A stretch of 64,000 bases of DNA from Phytohabitans maris. Its GTDB lineage: Bacteria; Actinomycetota; Actinomycetes; Mycobacteriales; Micromonosporaceae. The position numbers and the translations under genes were made by a program. Location of the stretch: the NCBI RefSeq assembly GCF_031085175.1, contig NZ_JAVHUY010000044.1, positions 1-64,000 of the forward strand. The letters are read 5' to 3'. Below the pieces are notes generated by a model. It made no database searches, was not told the origin of the DNA, and saw nothing but the letters and a program-made list of their open reading frames with translations. Every line of letters begins with the position of its first letter. Within the stretch, counting starts at the first letter, position 1. This document shows positions 37,373-46,235 of this stretch, one piece after another.

Positions 37373-37897
37373 GTGCAGTTCAACCATTACGGCGGCACCG
37401 GCGCCTTCCTGGCCGCGGCGCTCGCGAACGCCACCGACTTCCGTCCGGCCGCGCTGGAGCGGCTGCTGACCGAGCACGAGATGACCAGCCGCAGGCTGGA
37501 CCGGGCCCAGGCGGCGGTGCTGGCCGGGTGGCTGGACCGGGTGCGGCCGGTCTTCGGCGAGCCCGACCCGGCGCGGCAGATCCGGCTGGTCAACGCCCTT
37601 CTCGCGGACGCCACCACCTCGGTGCGCATCTCGACGCACGAGGGCCATCCGCCGCACCTGCACTACATCACCGGCACCGACGACCGGCTCGCCCGGATCA
37701 AGGCGACCATCGCCGGCGGGCTCGCGGTCGCCCTCTGCGGGGCCGGCGGCCACCGTCTCGGTCGCTGCGGGCGGTCGGGCTGCCCGATCGTGTACGTGGA
37801 CACGTCCCGCAACGGCCGCCGCCGGTTTTGCTCGCTGGCCTGTGCCAACCGGGTCAACGTCGCCGCCCACCGCGCCCGCGCCCGCCCGGCCGCATGA
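37373..37897 (+). CDS. CGNR zinc-finger / ABATE-domain transcriptional regulator
   Basis: 174 aa. N-terminal ABATE-type stress-sensing domain, then a C-terminal zinc finger with CGRSGCPIVYVDTSRNGRRR and FCSLACANRVNVAAHR (CxxxxC...CxxxC, then the CGNR-like CANR). Such proteins are putative regulators in actinobacteria. GTG 37373 is selected; the frame upstream antisenses the zinc-ribbon gene. Convergent with ALDH across a striking palindrome. Confidence 0.87.
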   Translation: MQFNHYGGTGAFLAAALANATDFRPAALERLLTEHEMTSRRLDRAQAAVLAGWLDRVRPVFGEPDPARQIRLVNALLADATTSVRISTHEGHPPHLHYITGTDDRLARIKATIAGGLAVALCGAGGHRLGRCGRSGCPIVYVDTSRNGRRRFCSLACANRVNVAAHRARARPAA

Positions 37898-37933
37898 GCC
37901 GCTCGACAGAGCCGGGCCAGGCCGGAGCGCCGG

Positions 37934-38034
37934 CTAGTGCGCTGGCCACTAACCTTTGCCGGCTTCGCCGGCCCGGGTGACCAGCGGCCGAAGGCCGCCG
38001 GTCACCCGGTGAACGTTAGTGGCTACCGCACTAG
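37934..38034. repeat. 101-bp nested palindrome (three-way-junction shape)
   Basis: Outer arms CTAGTGCGCTGGCCACTAAC (37934-37953) and 38015-38034 pair at 18 of 20 positions. Inside are two perfect hairpins: GCCGGC-TTC-GCCGGC (37958-37972), and CCGGGTGACC (37973-37982) with 38000-38009 enclosing GCGGCC-GAA-GGCCGC (37984-37998). The right arm contains the ALDH stop codon (TAG). It may act as a bidirectional terminator, a cruciform or a small mobile palindrome. Confidence 0.8.
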
Positions 38035-39536
38035 CGGGTGCGGCCGTACAGCAGCTTGACGACTTTGACGATGCGGTCGACGTCCTTGGGCGTGCGCTCG
38101 AACGTCTGCGCCGGCAGCACGGACGGCCCGCGGCGCTGGGTGATCGCCTTGGCCCGGCCGAACTCGCGCAGCCCGTCGTCGCCGTGGATGCGGCCGAACC
38201 CCGAGTCGCCGACCCCGCCGAACGGCAGCGTGGACATGCCGACGAAGGTGAGCGCGGAGTTGATCGCGGTCATGCCGGAGCGCAGCCGCCGGGCGATCGC
38301 GACCGCCCGCCGCCGGCCGAAGACCGAGCCGCCCAGCCCGTACGGCACGGCGTTGGCGAGCGTGACCGCCTCGTCGGCGTCGCGCACCCGGCGGATCGTG
38401 AGCGTCGGCCCGAACGTCTCCTCGCGCACCGCCGCCGAGTCCTCCGGGACGTCGACCAGGATGGTCGGCTTCACGTACGGCGGCTGCACCGACTCCGGGC
38501 CGCCGAGCACCGCCCGGCCGCCGCGGGCGAGCGCGTCGTCGATGTGGCGGCGGATGATGTCGAGCTGCGCGGGCATGGTGATCGGGCCGATGTCGGCACC
38601 CTCGCCCGCGCCGACGGTCAGCTTTTCGGCCTGCTGCACCACCTTGGTGACGAAGGCGTCGTAGACCGGCTCCACCGCGTACACCCGCTCGATGCCGATG
38701 CAGGTCTGACCGGCGTTGGTGAGCCCGCCCCACACCGCCGCCTCGGCGGCCTTGTCGAGGTCGGCGTCGCTGTCGACGACCATCGCGTCCTTGCCGCCGG
38801 CCTCCATGAGCACCGGGGTCAGCGTCTCCGCGCAGGCGGCCATCACCTTGCGGGCGGTGGCGCTCGAGCCGGTGAACGCGACCTTGCTCACGCCGGAGCG
38901 GCAGAGCGCGGCGCCCACGTCGCCGAGGCCGTGCACGATGTCGAAGACCGGGTGCTCGGGCACCACCCGGGCGAACGAGTCGACCAGCCACTGCCCGACC
39001 GCCGGCGTGTACTCGCTGGGCTTGTAGACCACCGCGTTGCCGGCGGCCAGGGCGTACGCGATCGAGCCGAGCGGGGTCACCACCGGGTAGTTCCACGGGC
39101 CGATGACGCCGACCACGCCGAACGGCTGGTACTCCAGGTGGGCGGAGAACTCGGCGAGCACGAGGCGGGTGCGCACCTTGCGCGGGCCGAGCACGCGGCG
39201 GGCGTTGCGCGCGGACCAGTCGACGTGCTCGATCGCCGCGACCGCCTCCACGATGGCCTCGGCGACCGGCTTGCCGGACTCGCTGTTGACCAGGTCGGCC
39301 AGCTCGGTGATCTGCTGGGCGAGGAGGGCGCGCCAGCGCAGCAGCCGCTCCTTGCGCCCGGCGAAGCCCAGACCGGCCCACCACCGCCCGGCCTCCTGGC
39401 CGCGCTGGACCGCGCGGGCCACGTCGTCGGCGCTGGCCACCGGGAAGCGGCCGGCCTCAGCGCCGGTCGCGGGGTTGGTGGAGACGAGCTCGCCGTCTTC
39501 GATCCAGGGCGCCCCTGGCGTATGCACAGCGGTCAT
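38031..39536 (-). CDS. NAD(P)-dependent aldehyde dehydrogenase (succinate-semialdehyde type)
   Basis: 501 aa. Oxidises an aldehyde to an acid. Active-site Glu in LMEAGGKDAM and Cys in NAGQTCIGIERV; cofactor region GPWNYPVVTPLG and AFTGSSATARKV. The family resembles succinate-semialdehyde dehydrogenase of Mycobacterium (SsdA/GabD2 group), although substrate is inference. ATG 39536 (MTAVHTPG) is preferred. Divergent from a MarR regulator 66 bases away, with a palindromic site between, so probably its target. Confidence 0.92.
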   Translation of the reverse strand: MTAVHTPGAPWIEDGELVSTNPATGAEAGRFPVASADDVARAVQRGQEAGRWWAGLGFAGRKERLLRWRALLAQQITELADLVNSESGKPVAEAIVEAVAAIEHVDWSARNARRVLGPRKVRTRLVLAEFSAHLEYQPFGVVGVIGPWNYPVVTPLGSIAYALAAGNAVVYKPSEYTPAVGQWLVDSFARVVPEHPVFDIVHGLGDVGAALCRSGVSKVAFTGSSATARKVMAACAETLTPVLMEAGGKDAMVVDSDADLDKAAEAAVWGGLTNAGQTCIGIERVYAVEPVYDAFVTKVVQQAEKLTVGAGEGADIGPITMPAQLDIIRRHIDDALARGGRAVLGGPESVQPPYVKPTILVDVPEDSAAVREETFGPTLTIRRVRDADEAVTLANAVPYGLGGSVFGRRRAVAIARRLRSGMTAINSALTFVGMSTLPFGGVGDSGFGRIHGDDGLREFGRAKAITQRRGPSVLPAQTFERTPKDVDRIVKVVKLLYGRTR

Positions 39537-39602
39537 GCCCCGGAGTCTAGACCCAAACCTACCGGCCGGTAAGACAGCTGCTATGTGCTGCATAATAACC
39601 TT
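39537..39602. promoter_or_regulatory. Divergent ALDH/MarR control region with operator-like palindrome
   Basis: Contains a perfect palindrome TACCGGCCGGTA (39560-39571) and TATG...CATA arms (39583-39595). CATAAT at 39591-39596 makes a good -10 box 7 bases ahead of the MarR GTG, so the MarR mRNA may be leaderless. Site assignment is inference from position. Confidence 0.5.
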
Positions 39603-40175
39603 GTGACAGACCCCGACGCGCTCGCCGCCGTCCAGGCCTGGACCCGCCTGGATGCGGCGATCGGTGCGTTCAACCGCCATCTGGAACGGGAGCACGGCGT
39701 GACCGGCGCCCAGCTGGCGATCCTGCGCATCGTCCGCGAGTGGTCCGGCGCGGGTGGCCTCGCCCTCTCCGCCATGCGGGAGCGGCTTGTGATGCACCCG
39801 GCCACGCTGGGCCAGCTCCTCGACCGGCTCGCCACGCGCGGCCTGGTCGAGGTCTCGCCGGACCGGGGCGACCGCCGCCGCCGGCTGGTCCGCCTCACTG
39901 GCGCGGGGCAGCGCCTGCTCGACGCCGCCCCGCTGGCCGGCCCGGTGCGCCTGCGCTACCAGCCGGCCGACCCCACCCGCCTGCGCCGCCTGGCGCAGGC
40001 CCTGGACGACGCGATCGTCCTATTTGGACTGGAGGGATACACCCATGGCGAGCGAACTGGAGAGCCTGGTCAACATCGGCCCGAAGCTGGCGGCGGACCT
40101 GCGCCAGGTCGGCGTCCCGGACGCGGAGACCCTCCGCCGGATCGGCGCCCCGGAAGCGGCCCAGCGCCTGGCTGA
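39603..40175 (+). CDS. MarR-family transcriptional regulator with unusual overlapping tail
   Basis: 190 aa. Winged-helix domain: GVTGAQLAILRIV, LRERLVMHPATLGQLLDRL-like recognition helix (sequence MRERLVMHPATLGQLLDRLA), then VSPDRGDRRRRLVRLTGAG with the DxRxxxxxLT wing. The domain should end near LDDAIVLFGLEGY (~145). Instead the frame runs on for about 43 Pro/Gly/Arg-rich residues over the TfoX-like gene, so a normal stop seems to have been lost. No ribosome site at GTG 39603; leaderless start likely. Probably controls the divergent ALDH. Confidence 0.8.
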   Translation: MTDPDALAAVQAWTRLDAAIGAFNRHLEREHGVTGAQLAILRIVREWSGAGGLALSAMRERLVMHPATLGQLLDRLATRGLVEVSPDRGDRRRRLVRLTGAGQRLLDAAPLAGPVRLRYQPADPTRLRRLAQALDDAIVLFGLEGYTHGERTGEPGQHRPEAGGGPAPGRRPGRGDPPPDRRPGSGPAPG

Positions 40176-40254
40176 CGCCGGCCTGCGCGACTGCACCCAT
40201 TCGCGGCGCGCACTGGAGGGCGCGCTGGCCGGGGTCCGCTGGACCAAATCCTGA
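40045..40254 (+). CDS. TfoX C-terminal-domain protein
   Basis: 69 aa helical domain: ELESLVNIGPKLAADLRQVGV, then ETLRRIGAPEAAQRLADAG, matching TfoX/Sxy C-terminal helix-hairpin-helix-like modules. Stand-alone versions occur in many actinobacteria and are not proven competence factors. GGAGGG lies 8 bases before ATG 40045, which supports this frame over the overlapping MarR tail. Overlaps MarR by 131 bp. Confidence 0.78.
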   Translation: MASELESLVNIGPKLAADLRQVGVPDAETLRRIGAPEAAQRLADAGLRDCTHSRRALEGALAGVRWTKS

Positions 40255-40352
40255 GGAGGTGATCCGCCGTTTCCGTGCGTTTGAAATCAGCGAGACGGCG
40301 ATCAAGGAATTGCGGGGCAGTGGCAGCGCATTTCCGCGCGTACCTTGACCGG

Positions 40353-41146
40353 GTGCACATCTGCTACGTCGACGATTCCGGTCGGGGAAGGGCGCGCACG
40401 GTGACCGGTCTGATCATTCCGGCCGCCAAATGGAATGATCTGATGCACCGCTGGTTGGAAGGTCGCAAAGCCCTGAGCCGGACCTGGGGCGTCCGCGAGC
40501 AGGTCGAGCTGCATGGAAACGAGCTCGCCCGCGGACGAGGCGCCTATTGCGTGTCGGAAGAACAGGAGCGGATCTTCAAGAATCGAGCGCTCCGGCTCCG
40601 CGCATATGATCGTATGCTCACCGCGCTGGCCGGCTGCGCCGCGTTGAACGTGACGACCGTCTGTTGCCCCACCGCGCACATGCCGACGGCGTACGCGCGC
40701 TTCGTGGAGCACCTGGAGCGGTGGGGGCCGAGGTAGACACGCATGTGCTGGTCGTGCTCGACGGTCACGCCGGCCCGGCGGATGGGGAGGCGTCCGAGGG
40801 CGGGGTCGCGGCGGCGTTCGAGGCGGCGCACCGCAACGCCAGGCCCTACCGGCAGGTGCACCGCGGTTTGGATCTGCGGACCCGGCGGGTGATCGAGGAC
40901 CCAATCGTGCAGGACAGCAAATCGAATCATCTGGTCCAAGCGGCGGATCTGGTGGCGTATGCGGCAACCCAGTGGCTTTGGGTGAAGACCGATCTGTGGC
41001 CCAAGGGTGGGCCGAGGCACGGGCGGCCGTTGACGGAAATAGCCGAGGCATATAGAAGCCTGGCCGGGCTGTGGCTGCCTTCGGACCGGTCCGGCATCCA
41101 TTGGGCGGGTGCGGATGTCCCCGAATACGAAGAAGCCCTCGGCTGA
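40353..41146 (+). pseudogene. DUF3800 gene, split by a frameshift at a G5 run
   Basis: The first ~127 residues from GTG 40353 begin HICYVDDSGRGRARTVTGL (DUF3800 start, with the D-D-S-G acidic motif) and end YARFVEHLERW. The frame then hits TAG at 40734-40736. The family sequence resumes one frame over at AEVDTHVLVVLDGHAG and continues through DPIVQDSKSNHLVQAADLVAY (second acidic site) to TGA 41146. The shift coincides with GGGGG at 40724-40728. DUF3800 proteins are RNase-H-like and often on mobile or defence DNA. Base composition here is a little less GC-rich than the neighbours, suggesting acquisition. Confidence 0.75.
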
Positions 41147-41155
41147 CCGAGGGCT
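41134..41155 (+). terminator. Hairpin overlapping the DUF3800 stop
   Basis: AGCCCTCGG-CTGA-CCGAGGGCT: a perfect 9-bp stem with a 4-nt loop carrying the TGA stop, then CTACTTC. No strong T-run. Likely terminates the DUF3800 transcript before the 3-hydroxyacyl-CoA dehydrogenase gene. Confidence 0.6.
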
Positions 41156-41356
41156 ACTTCGAGGGCGAGATCCCGTGGGAGCCCCCTCTGGACTCATGGG
41201 AACTCGCGTAGCCAAGTATCCGCTTGGGGGTGGGGGCGGGGCAACCCCGAAGCGGGAGTGGTGGGTTGGTGGTGAGATATCCCACGGGTGGGGGTGGAGC
41301 GCCCGTAACGTGGCAGACTCGCGCGCATAACCTTAGCGACCGTTAGGGAGGCCGCT

Positions 41357-43147
41357 GTGGCGCGTGAGATCAGCACCGTGGGCGTGGTCGGGCTGGGCAC
41401 GATGGGCGCGGGGATCGTGGAGGTCTTCGCCCGCAACGGGATCGACGTTCTCGCGGTCGAGGTGAGCGACGCGGCCCTGGAGCGGGGGCGCTCGACGCTC
41501 GTCGGGTCGACCGACCGGGCCGTCGCCAAGGGAAAGCTGGACCCCGCCGACCGCGACGCGCTGCTCTCGCGGATCAGCTTCGAGGTGGGGCTGGGCGCGC
41601 TGCGCGACGCCGATCTGGTGATCGAGGCGGTGCCCGAGCAGCTCGACCTCAAGCGGCGGCTCTTCGCCGAGCTCGACCGGGTCTGCAAGCCCACCGCGAT
41701 CCTCGCCACCAACACCTCCTCGCTGAGCGTCACCGAGATCTCCGTGGCCACCCAACGGCCCAACCAGGTCATCGGCATCCACTTCTTCAACCCGGCGCCC
41801 ATCATGAGGCTGGTCGAGGTGGTGCGCACGGTCGTGACGGCACCCGAGGTAGTGGCCGACGTCGAGGCGCTCTGCGCGCGCCTCGGCAAGGTGGACGTGA
41901 CCATCAACGACCGGGCCGGGTTCATCGCCAACGCGCTGCTGTTCGGATACCTCAACCACGCGGTCACCATGTACGAGGCCCGGTACGCCAGCCGGGAGGA
42001 CATCGACGCCGCGATGAAGCTCGGCTGCGGGCTGCCGATGGGGCCGCTGGCGCTGATGGACCTGATCGGCCTGGACACGGCGTACGAGATCCTCGACACC
42101 ATGTACCGCCGGGGTGGGCGGGACCGGCGGCACGCCCCCGCGCCGCTCGTCAAGCAGATGGTCACGGCGGGGCTGCTGGGCCGGAAGTCCGGCCGTGGCT
42201 TCTACACCTACGAAAAGCCGGGTTCGCCGGTACTCGTACCCGATGAAGAGACGCCGACCGCGACGGAGTCGGCGGCCGCCGACGGCGCGCGGGGGATCGC
42301 GACGGTCGGCGTCGTGGGGTCCGGGACCATGGCCACCGGCATCATCGAGGTGTTCGCGAAGGCCGGCTACGAGGTCGTCTCCGTCACCCGCGGCGCGGAG
42401 AAGTCGGCGCGGGTCTGCGAGGCGGTCAAGCGCTCGCTCGACAAGGGCGTGGTGCGGGGCAGGCTGACCGAGGAGGAACGGGACGCGGCGCTGGGCCGGG
42501 TCAGCTGGTCGGCCACCCTCGAACATCTCGCCGACGCCGACCTGGTGGTCGAGGCGGTGGTCGAGGAGCTGAGCGTGAAGCAGGCGCTCTTCGCCGCGCT
42601 GGACGAGATCTGCAAGCCCGGCGTGGTGCTGGCGACCACCACCTCGTCGCTGCCGGTCATCCAGTGCGCGATGGCCACGCAGCGGCCGGCCGACGTGGTG
42701 GGGCTGCACTTCTTCAACCCGGCGCCGGCCATGTCGCTGGTCGAGGTGGTGCACACGATCCGTACGTCGGCGCGGGCGCTCGCCACCGCCCGCGCGGTGG
42801 TCGCGGCGCTCGGCAAGACTGGCGTGGTCTGCGCCGACCGGGCCGGGTTCGTGGTGAACGCGCTGCTGTTCCCGTACCTCAACGACGCGGTCCGGATGCT
42901 GGAGGCGAGCTACTCCACGGCCGACGACATCGACAACGCGATGAAGCTGGGGTGCGGCTACCCGATGGGGCCGTTCGAGCTGCTCGACGTGGTGGGGCTG
43001 GACGTGTCGCTGGCCATCCAGCGCGAGCTGTACCTGGAGCTGCGCGAGCCGGGCTTCGCGCCGGCGCCGCTGCTGGAGCACCTCGTCACCGCCGGCTACC
43101 TCGGCCGCAAGGCCGGCCGCGGCTTCCGCGACCACACCTCGCGGTAG
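41357..43147 (+). CDS. Tandem-duplicated 3-hydroxyacyl-CoA (3-hydroxybutyryl-CoA) dehydrogenase
   Basis: 596 aa made of two full copies of the short-chain 3-hydroxyacyl-CoA dehydrogenase. Copy 1 has GVVGLGTMGAGI (NAD) and HFFNPAPIMRLVEVV (catalytic His/Glu). Copy 2 starts near residue 310 with GVVGSGTMATGI and repeats HFFNPAPAMSLVEVV. Both keep catalytic residues and a C-terminal dimerisation domain (GLLGRKSGRGFY and GYLGRKAGRGF). Used in fatty-acid or butyrate-type oxidation. GTG 41357 follows GGGAGG. The two lobes have diverged clearly, so the fusion is old. Confidence 0.93.
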   Translation: MAREISTVGVVGLGTMGAGIVEVFARNGIDVLAVEVSDAALERGRSTLVGSTDRAVAKGKLDPADRDALLSRISFEVGLGALRDADLVIEAVPEQLDLKRRLFAELDRVCKPTAILATNTSSLSVTEISVATQRPNQVIGIHFFNPAPIMRLVEVVRTVVTAPEVVADVEALCARLGKVDVTINDRAGFIANALLFGYLNHAVTMYEARYASREDIDAAMKLGCGLPMGPLALMDLIGLDTAYEILDTMYRRGGRDRRHAPAPLVKQMVTAGLLGRKSGRGFYTYEKPGSPVLVPDEETPTATESAAADGARGIATVGVVGSGTMATGIIEVFAKAGYEVVSVTRGAEKSARVCEAVKRSLDKGVVRGRLTEEERDAALGRVSWSATLEHLADADLVVEAVVEELSVKQALFAALDEICKPGVVLATTTSSLPVIQCAMATQRPADVVGLHFFNPAPAMSLVEVVHTIRTSARALATARAVVAALGKTGVVCADRAGFVVNALLFPYLNDAVRMLEASYSTADDIDNAMKLGCGYPMGPFELLDVVGLDVSLAIQRELYLELREPGFAPAPLLEHLVTAGYLGRKAGRGFRDHTSR

Positions 43148-43183
43148 CTGTTACGTTTTCCCGCCCCGTCTCGTCATGAGGTC

Positions 43184-44047
43184 ATGAACGAGTACGACTG
43201 GATGGCCGAGCGCTTCGAGGCGCACCGCGGTCACCTGCGCGCGGTGGCGTACCGGATGCTCGGCTCGCTCAGCGAAGCGGACGACGCGGTGCAGGAGGCG
43301 TGGCTCAAGCTGACCCGCGCCGACACGAGCGACGTCGCCAACCTCGGCGGCTGGCTGACCACCGTGGTGGGGCGGGTCTGCCTGGACATGCTCCGGGCCC
43401 GCAAGGCGCGGCGGGAGGAGCCGCTGGGCGTGCACGTGCCTGAGCCGATCATCAGTCGGGCGGACGGGCCGGACCCGGAGCAGGAGGCGATTCTCGCCGA
43501 CTCGGTGGGGCTGGCACTGCTGGTCGTGCTGGAGCACCTGGCGCCCGCCGAGCGCCTGGCGTTCGTGCTCCACGACACGTTCGCGGTGCCGTTCGAGGAG
43601 ATCGGGCCGATCCTCGGCCGCTCGCCGGCCGCGGCCAAGCAGCTCGCCAGCCGGGCCCGGCGGCGGGTACGCGGCGCCGAGCCCATCTCCGACGGCGACC
43701 TGGCGAGCCAGCGCGCGGTGGTTGAGGCGTTTCTCACCGCGGCCCGTGGCGGCGATCTGGAGGGGCTCCTCGCCGTGCTCGACCCCGACGTGGTCGCCCG
43801 ACCCGACGCGGGTCCGGTGGTACACGGCGCCAACGCGCTCGCCAGCACCGCAATCGCCTTCGGACGGCTCGCGCGCAGCGCCAAGCTAGCGCTTGTCAAC
43901 GGCGTACCGGGTCTGATCGCGAGCGACGGGGAGCGGCTCAGGTCGGTCATGGCGTTCACTATCCGTGGCGGCAAGGTGACCGCATTGGACATTCTCGTGG
44001 ACCCGGATCGCCTTGCCAGGCTGGACATCTCGCCACTCGTTCAGTGA
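43184..44047 (+). CDS. sigJ: ECF41-type sigma factor (SigJ-like)
   Basis: 287 aa. Sigma region 2 (HLRAVAYRMLGSLSEADDAVQEAWLK, partly seen at 18-43) and region 4 (PAERLAFVLHDTFAVPFEEIG, then GRSPAAAKQLASRARRRV) are followed by a SnoaL/NTF2-like C-terminal domain (~100 residues, from about 187), the ECF41 layout in which the tail controls activity and no anti-sigma is needed. The genuine D-P-E sequence DGPDPEQEAIL links regions. ATG 43184. Target promoters unknown; the downstream polysaccharide operon is a possible target. Confidence 0.9.
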   Translation: MNEYDWMAERFEAHRGHLRAVAYRMLGSLSEADDAVQEAWLKLTRADTSDVANLGGWLTTVVGRVCLDMLRARKARREEPLGVHVPEPIISRADGPDPEQEAILADSVGLALLVVLEHLAPAERLAFVLHDTFAVPFEEIGPILGRSPAAAKQLASRARRRVRGAEPISDGDLASQRAVVEAFLTAARGGDLEGLLAVLDPDVVARPDAGPVVHGANALASTAIAFGRLARSAKLALVNGVPGLIASDGERLRSVMAFTIRGGKVTALDILVDPDRLARLDISPLVQ

Positions 44048-44129
44048 CGGACAAAGCCGTATTGGCCGGGGCGGCGATCACCGGTACCCTGCGGGACGGC
44101 CCAGATAGACCGGATCGACAGGAGACGCT

Positions 44130-46235
44130 GTGCCTCCCGCAAAAGCCGTTCCGATGTTCAGCCCGGAGCTCCGCCGTGGACTCGGCCGGCTGCTCGCCCT
44201 CGCGCTCCTGTTGACCGCCGGTCTCGTCGCCGCCGCACCGGCGCAGGCCGCCGCCAACCTGGTGCCCAATCCGGGGCTGGAAACGGTTGACGGCAACGGT
44301 TTCCCGACCTGCTGGGAGCGGTCGGGGCACGGTGACAACACGTTCACGATGGGTGTCACCAACGACGCGCGCAGCGGCACCAAGGCCATGCGGGTCAGCA
44401 TCACCCGGCTCGTCTCCGGCGACCGCAAGGCGATGATGCTGGAAAACGCGGAGTGTGCTCCTCGTGTCACGCCCGGTCGCCAGTACGACCTTTCCGTCTA
44501 CTACAAGTCGACGACCGCGGCCAACGCCGTCACGCTCTTCCGCCACGACACCGCGCTCGGCTGGCAGTACTGGATGGACCCGGCGACGCTCCCGGCCACC
44601 AGCACCTGGCAGCAGAAGGTCGTGCGCACGCCGCCGATCCCGGCGAACACCGACCAGATCACCTGGGGCGTCAGCATCTACGCCCTCGGCACGCTCACCA
44701 CCGACGACTACTCGATGGTCGACGCGAGCGCGCCGGCGCCCACGCCGAGCGGCTGCACCGACGCCGCCGGCTGCACCAAAGGCAAGTGGCAGGTGATGCC
44801 GTACCAGTCGACGGTGCGCGGCATCCACGCCGTGATGCTGCACAACGGCAAGGTGCTGCTCGTCGCCGGTTCCGGCAACGACCCCAACGCGTTCGCCGCC
44901 GGCACGTTCAAGACCGCCGTGTACGACCCGGCGACCGGCGCCTTCACCAACGTCGCCACGCCGGTCGACCTCTTCTGCGCCGGCCACGTGCAGCTGCGCG
45001 ACGGCAGGGTGCTGGTGATGGGCGGCAACAAGGACTACCCGACCGCCGACGGCAAGGTGGGCTACAAGGGCCTGAAGAACTCGTACATCTTCGACCCGGC
45101 CACCAACAAGTACACCCGCACCAACGACATGCTCGTCGGCCACTGGTACCCGTCGGCGACGGTCCTCGGCAACGGCGACGTCCTCTCGCTCGGCGGCCTC
45201 GGCGAAGACTCCACGGGCAGCACCACCACCGACTACTTCAAGGCGTCCGAGGGGCGCTGGCTGCGCCAGGACGAGACGAAGCAGACCTGGGCGTGGTGGG
45301 GGCTCTACCCGGCGATGGTCCTGATGCAGGACGGCCGGCTCTTCTACACCGGCAGCCACACGTTCGGCGTCGGCCTGCCCGGCAGCGGGGCGTCCATCTA
45401 CAACTACGGCAACGGCACCATCACCGACGTACCCGGCCTGCAGCGCAAGGACGAGCGCGACCAGTCGATGAGCGTGCTGCTCCCGCCGGCGCAGGCGCAG
45501 CGGGTGTGGACCGTCGGCGGCGGCAACGGCGACGCCGGCGCGACCGCCCACCGGCTCACCGACCTCGTCGACCTCAAGGCGGCGAGCCCGCGCTACCAGG
45601 CGGGTCCGCTGATCCCGCAGGGCACGCTGACCGGTGGCGCGCCGCAGACCGGCGACCAGGGCAAGATGTACGTCTCGCTGGTGCTGCTGCCGGACGGCAC
45701 GGTCTTCGAGACCGGCGGCGCGCTGCACAACCGGGCCGACCCGGTCTTCGAGGCCTCCATCTTCGACCCGCAGACCAACAAGTTCCGCACCGGCATGGCG
45801 ACCGACCCGGTGCCGCGGACCTACCACTCCTCGGCGTTCCTGCTCCCCGACGGGCGGGTCATGGCGGTCGGCGACAACCCCGGCAACGGCTCGTTCGACA
45901 CGCGCATCTCGATCTACTCGCCGCCGTACCTCTTCAAGGGCGCGCGGCCGGCGATCCAGACCGTGGCCAGCACCAACTGGGCGTACGGCAGCACCCAGCG
46001 GATCACCGTGAACTCCGCGGTGACCCGGGCGTCGCTGATCCGCCCGGCAGCCGTCACCCACTCGTCCGACCCCAACCAGCGCTTCGTCGAGCTGCCGATG
46101 ACGGTCCGCAACACCAACACCATCGACCTGAACGTGACGAGCAACCCCAACCTGGCCCCGCCCGGGTGGTACATGCTCTTCGTGCACAACGCCAGCGGCG
46201 TCCCGTCGACCGCCAAGTGGGTCAAGCTCGGATGA
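44130..46235 (+). CDS. Secreted galactose-oxidase-like copper-radical oxidase (GlxA-like)
   Basis: 701 aa. Signal/anchor segment at 20-40 (LLALALLLTAGLVAAAPAQA), then a ~155-residue carbohydrate-binding-like jelly-roll domain, a kelch propeller, and a C-terminal DUF1929-type Ig-like domain. The full galactose-oxidase copper-radical site can be matched: Cys283 (LFCAGHV) and Tyr340 (HWYPSATVL) for the thioether cofactor, Tyr565-His566 (RTYHSSAFLLPDG) and His644 (AVTHSSDPNQRF). It should oxidise an alcohol, probably on a glycan, to an aldehyde with H2O2. GTG 44130 follows CAGGAGA. Coupled by ATGA to the next gene. Confidence 0.88.
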   Translation: MPPAKAVPMFSPELRRGLGRLLALALLLTAGLVAAAPAQAAANLVPNPGLETVDGNGFPTCWERSGHGDNTFTMGVTNDARSGTKAMRVSITRLVSGDRKAMMLENAECAPRVTPGRQYDLSVYYKSTTAANAVTLFRHDTALGWQYWMDPATLPATSTWQQKVVRTPPIPANTDQITWGVSIYALGTLTTDDYSMVDASAPAPTPSGCTDAAGCTKGKWQVMPYQSTVRGIHAVMLHNGKVLLVAGSGNDPNAFAAGTFKTAVYDPATGAFTNVATPVDLFCAGHVQLRDGRVLVMGGNKDYPTADGKVGYKGLKNSYIFDPATNKYTRTNDMLVGHWYPSATVLGNGDVLSLGGLGEDSTGSTTTDYFKASEGRWLRQDETKQTWAWWGLYPAMVLMQDGRLFYTGSHTFGVGLPGSGASIYNYGNGTITDVPGLQRKDERDQSMSVLLPPAQAQRVWTVGGGNGDAGATAHRLTDLVDLKAASPRYQAGPLIPQGTLTGGAPQTGDQGKMYVSLVLLPDGTVFETGGALHNRADPVFEASIFDPQTNKFRTGMATDPVPRTYHSSAFLLPDGRVMAVGDNPGNGSFDTRISIYSPPYLFKGARPAIQTVASTNWAYGSTQRITVNSAVTRASLIRPAAVTHSSDPNQRFVELPMTVRNTNTIDLNVTSNPNLAPPGWYMLFVHNASGVPSTAKWVKLG

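Noticed and set aside
40353-41146. DUF3800 as part of a defence island
   Set aside because: The neighbours are MarR, TfoX-like and beta-oxidation genes; no restriction, toxin-antitoxin or CRISPR genes are near.
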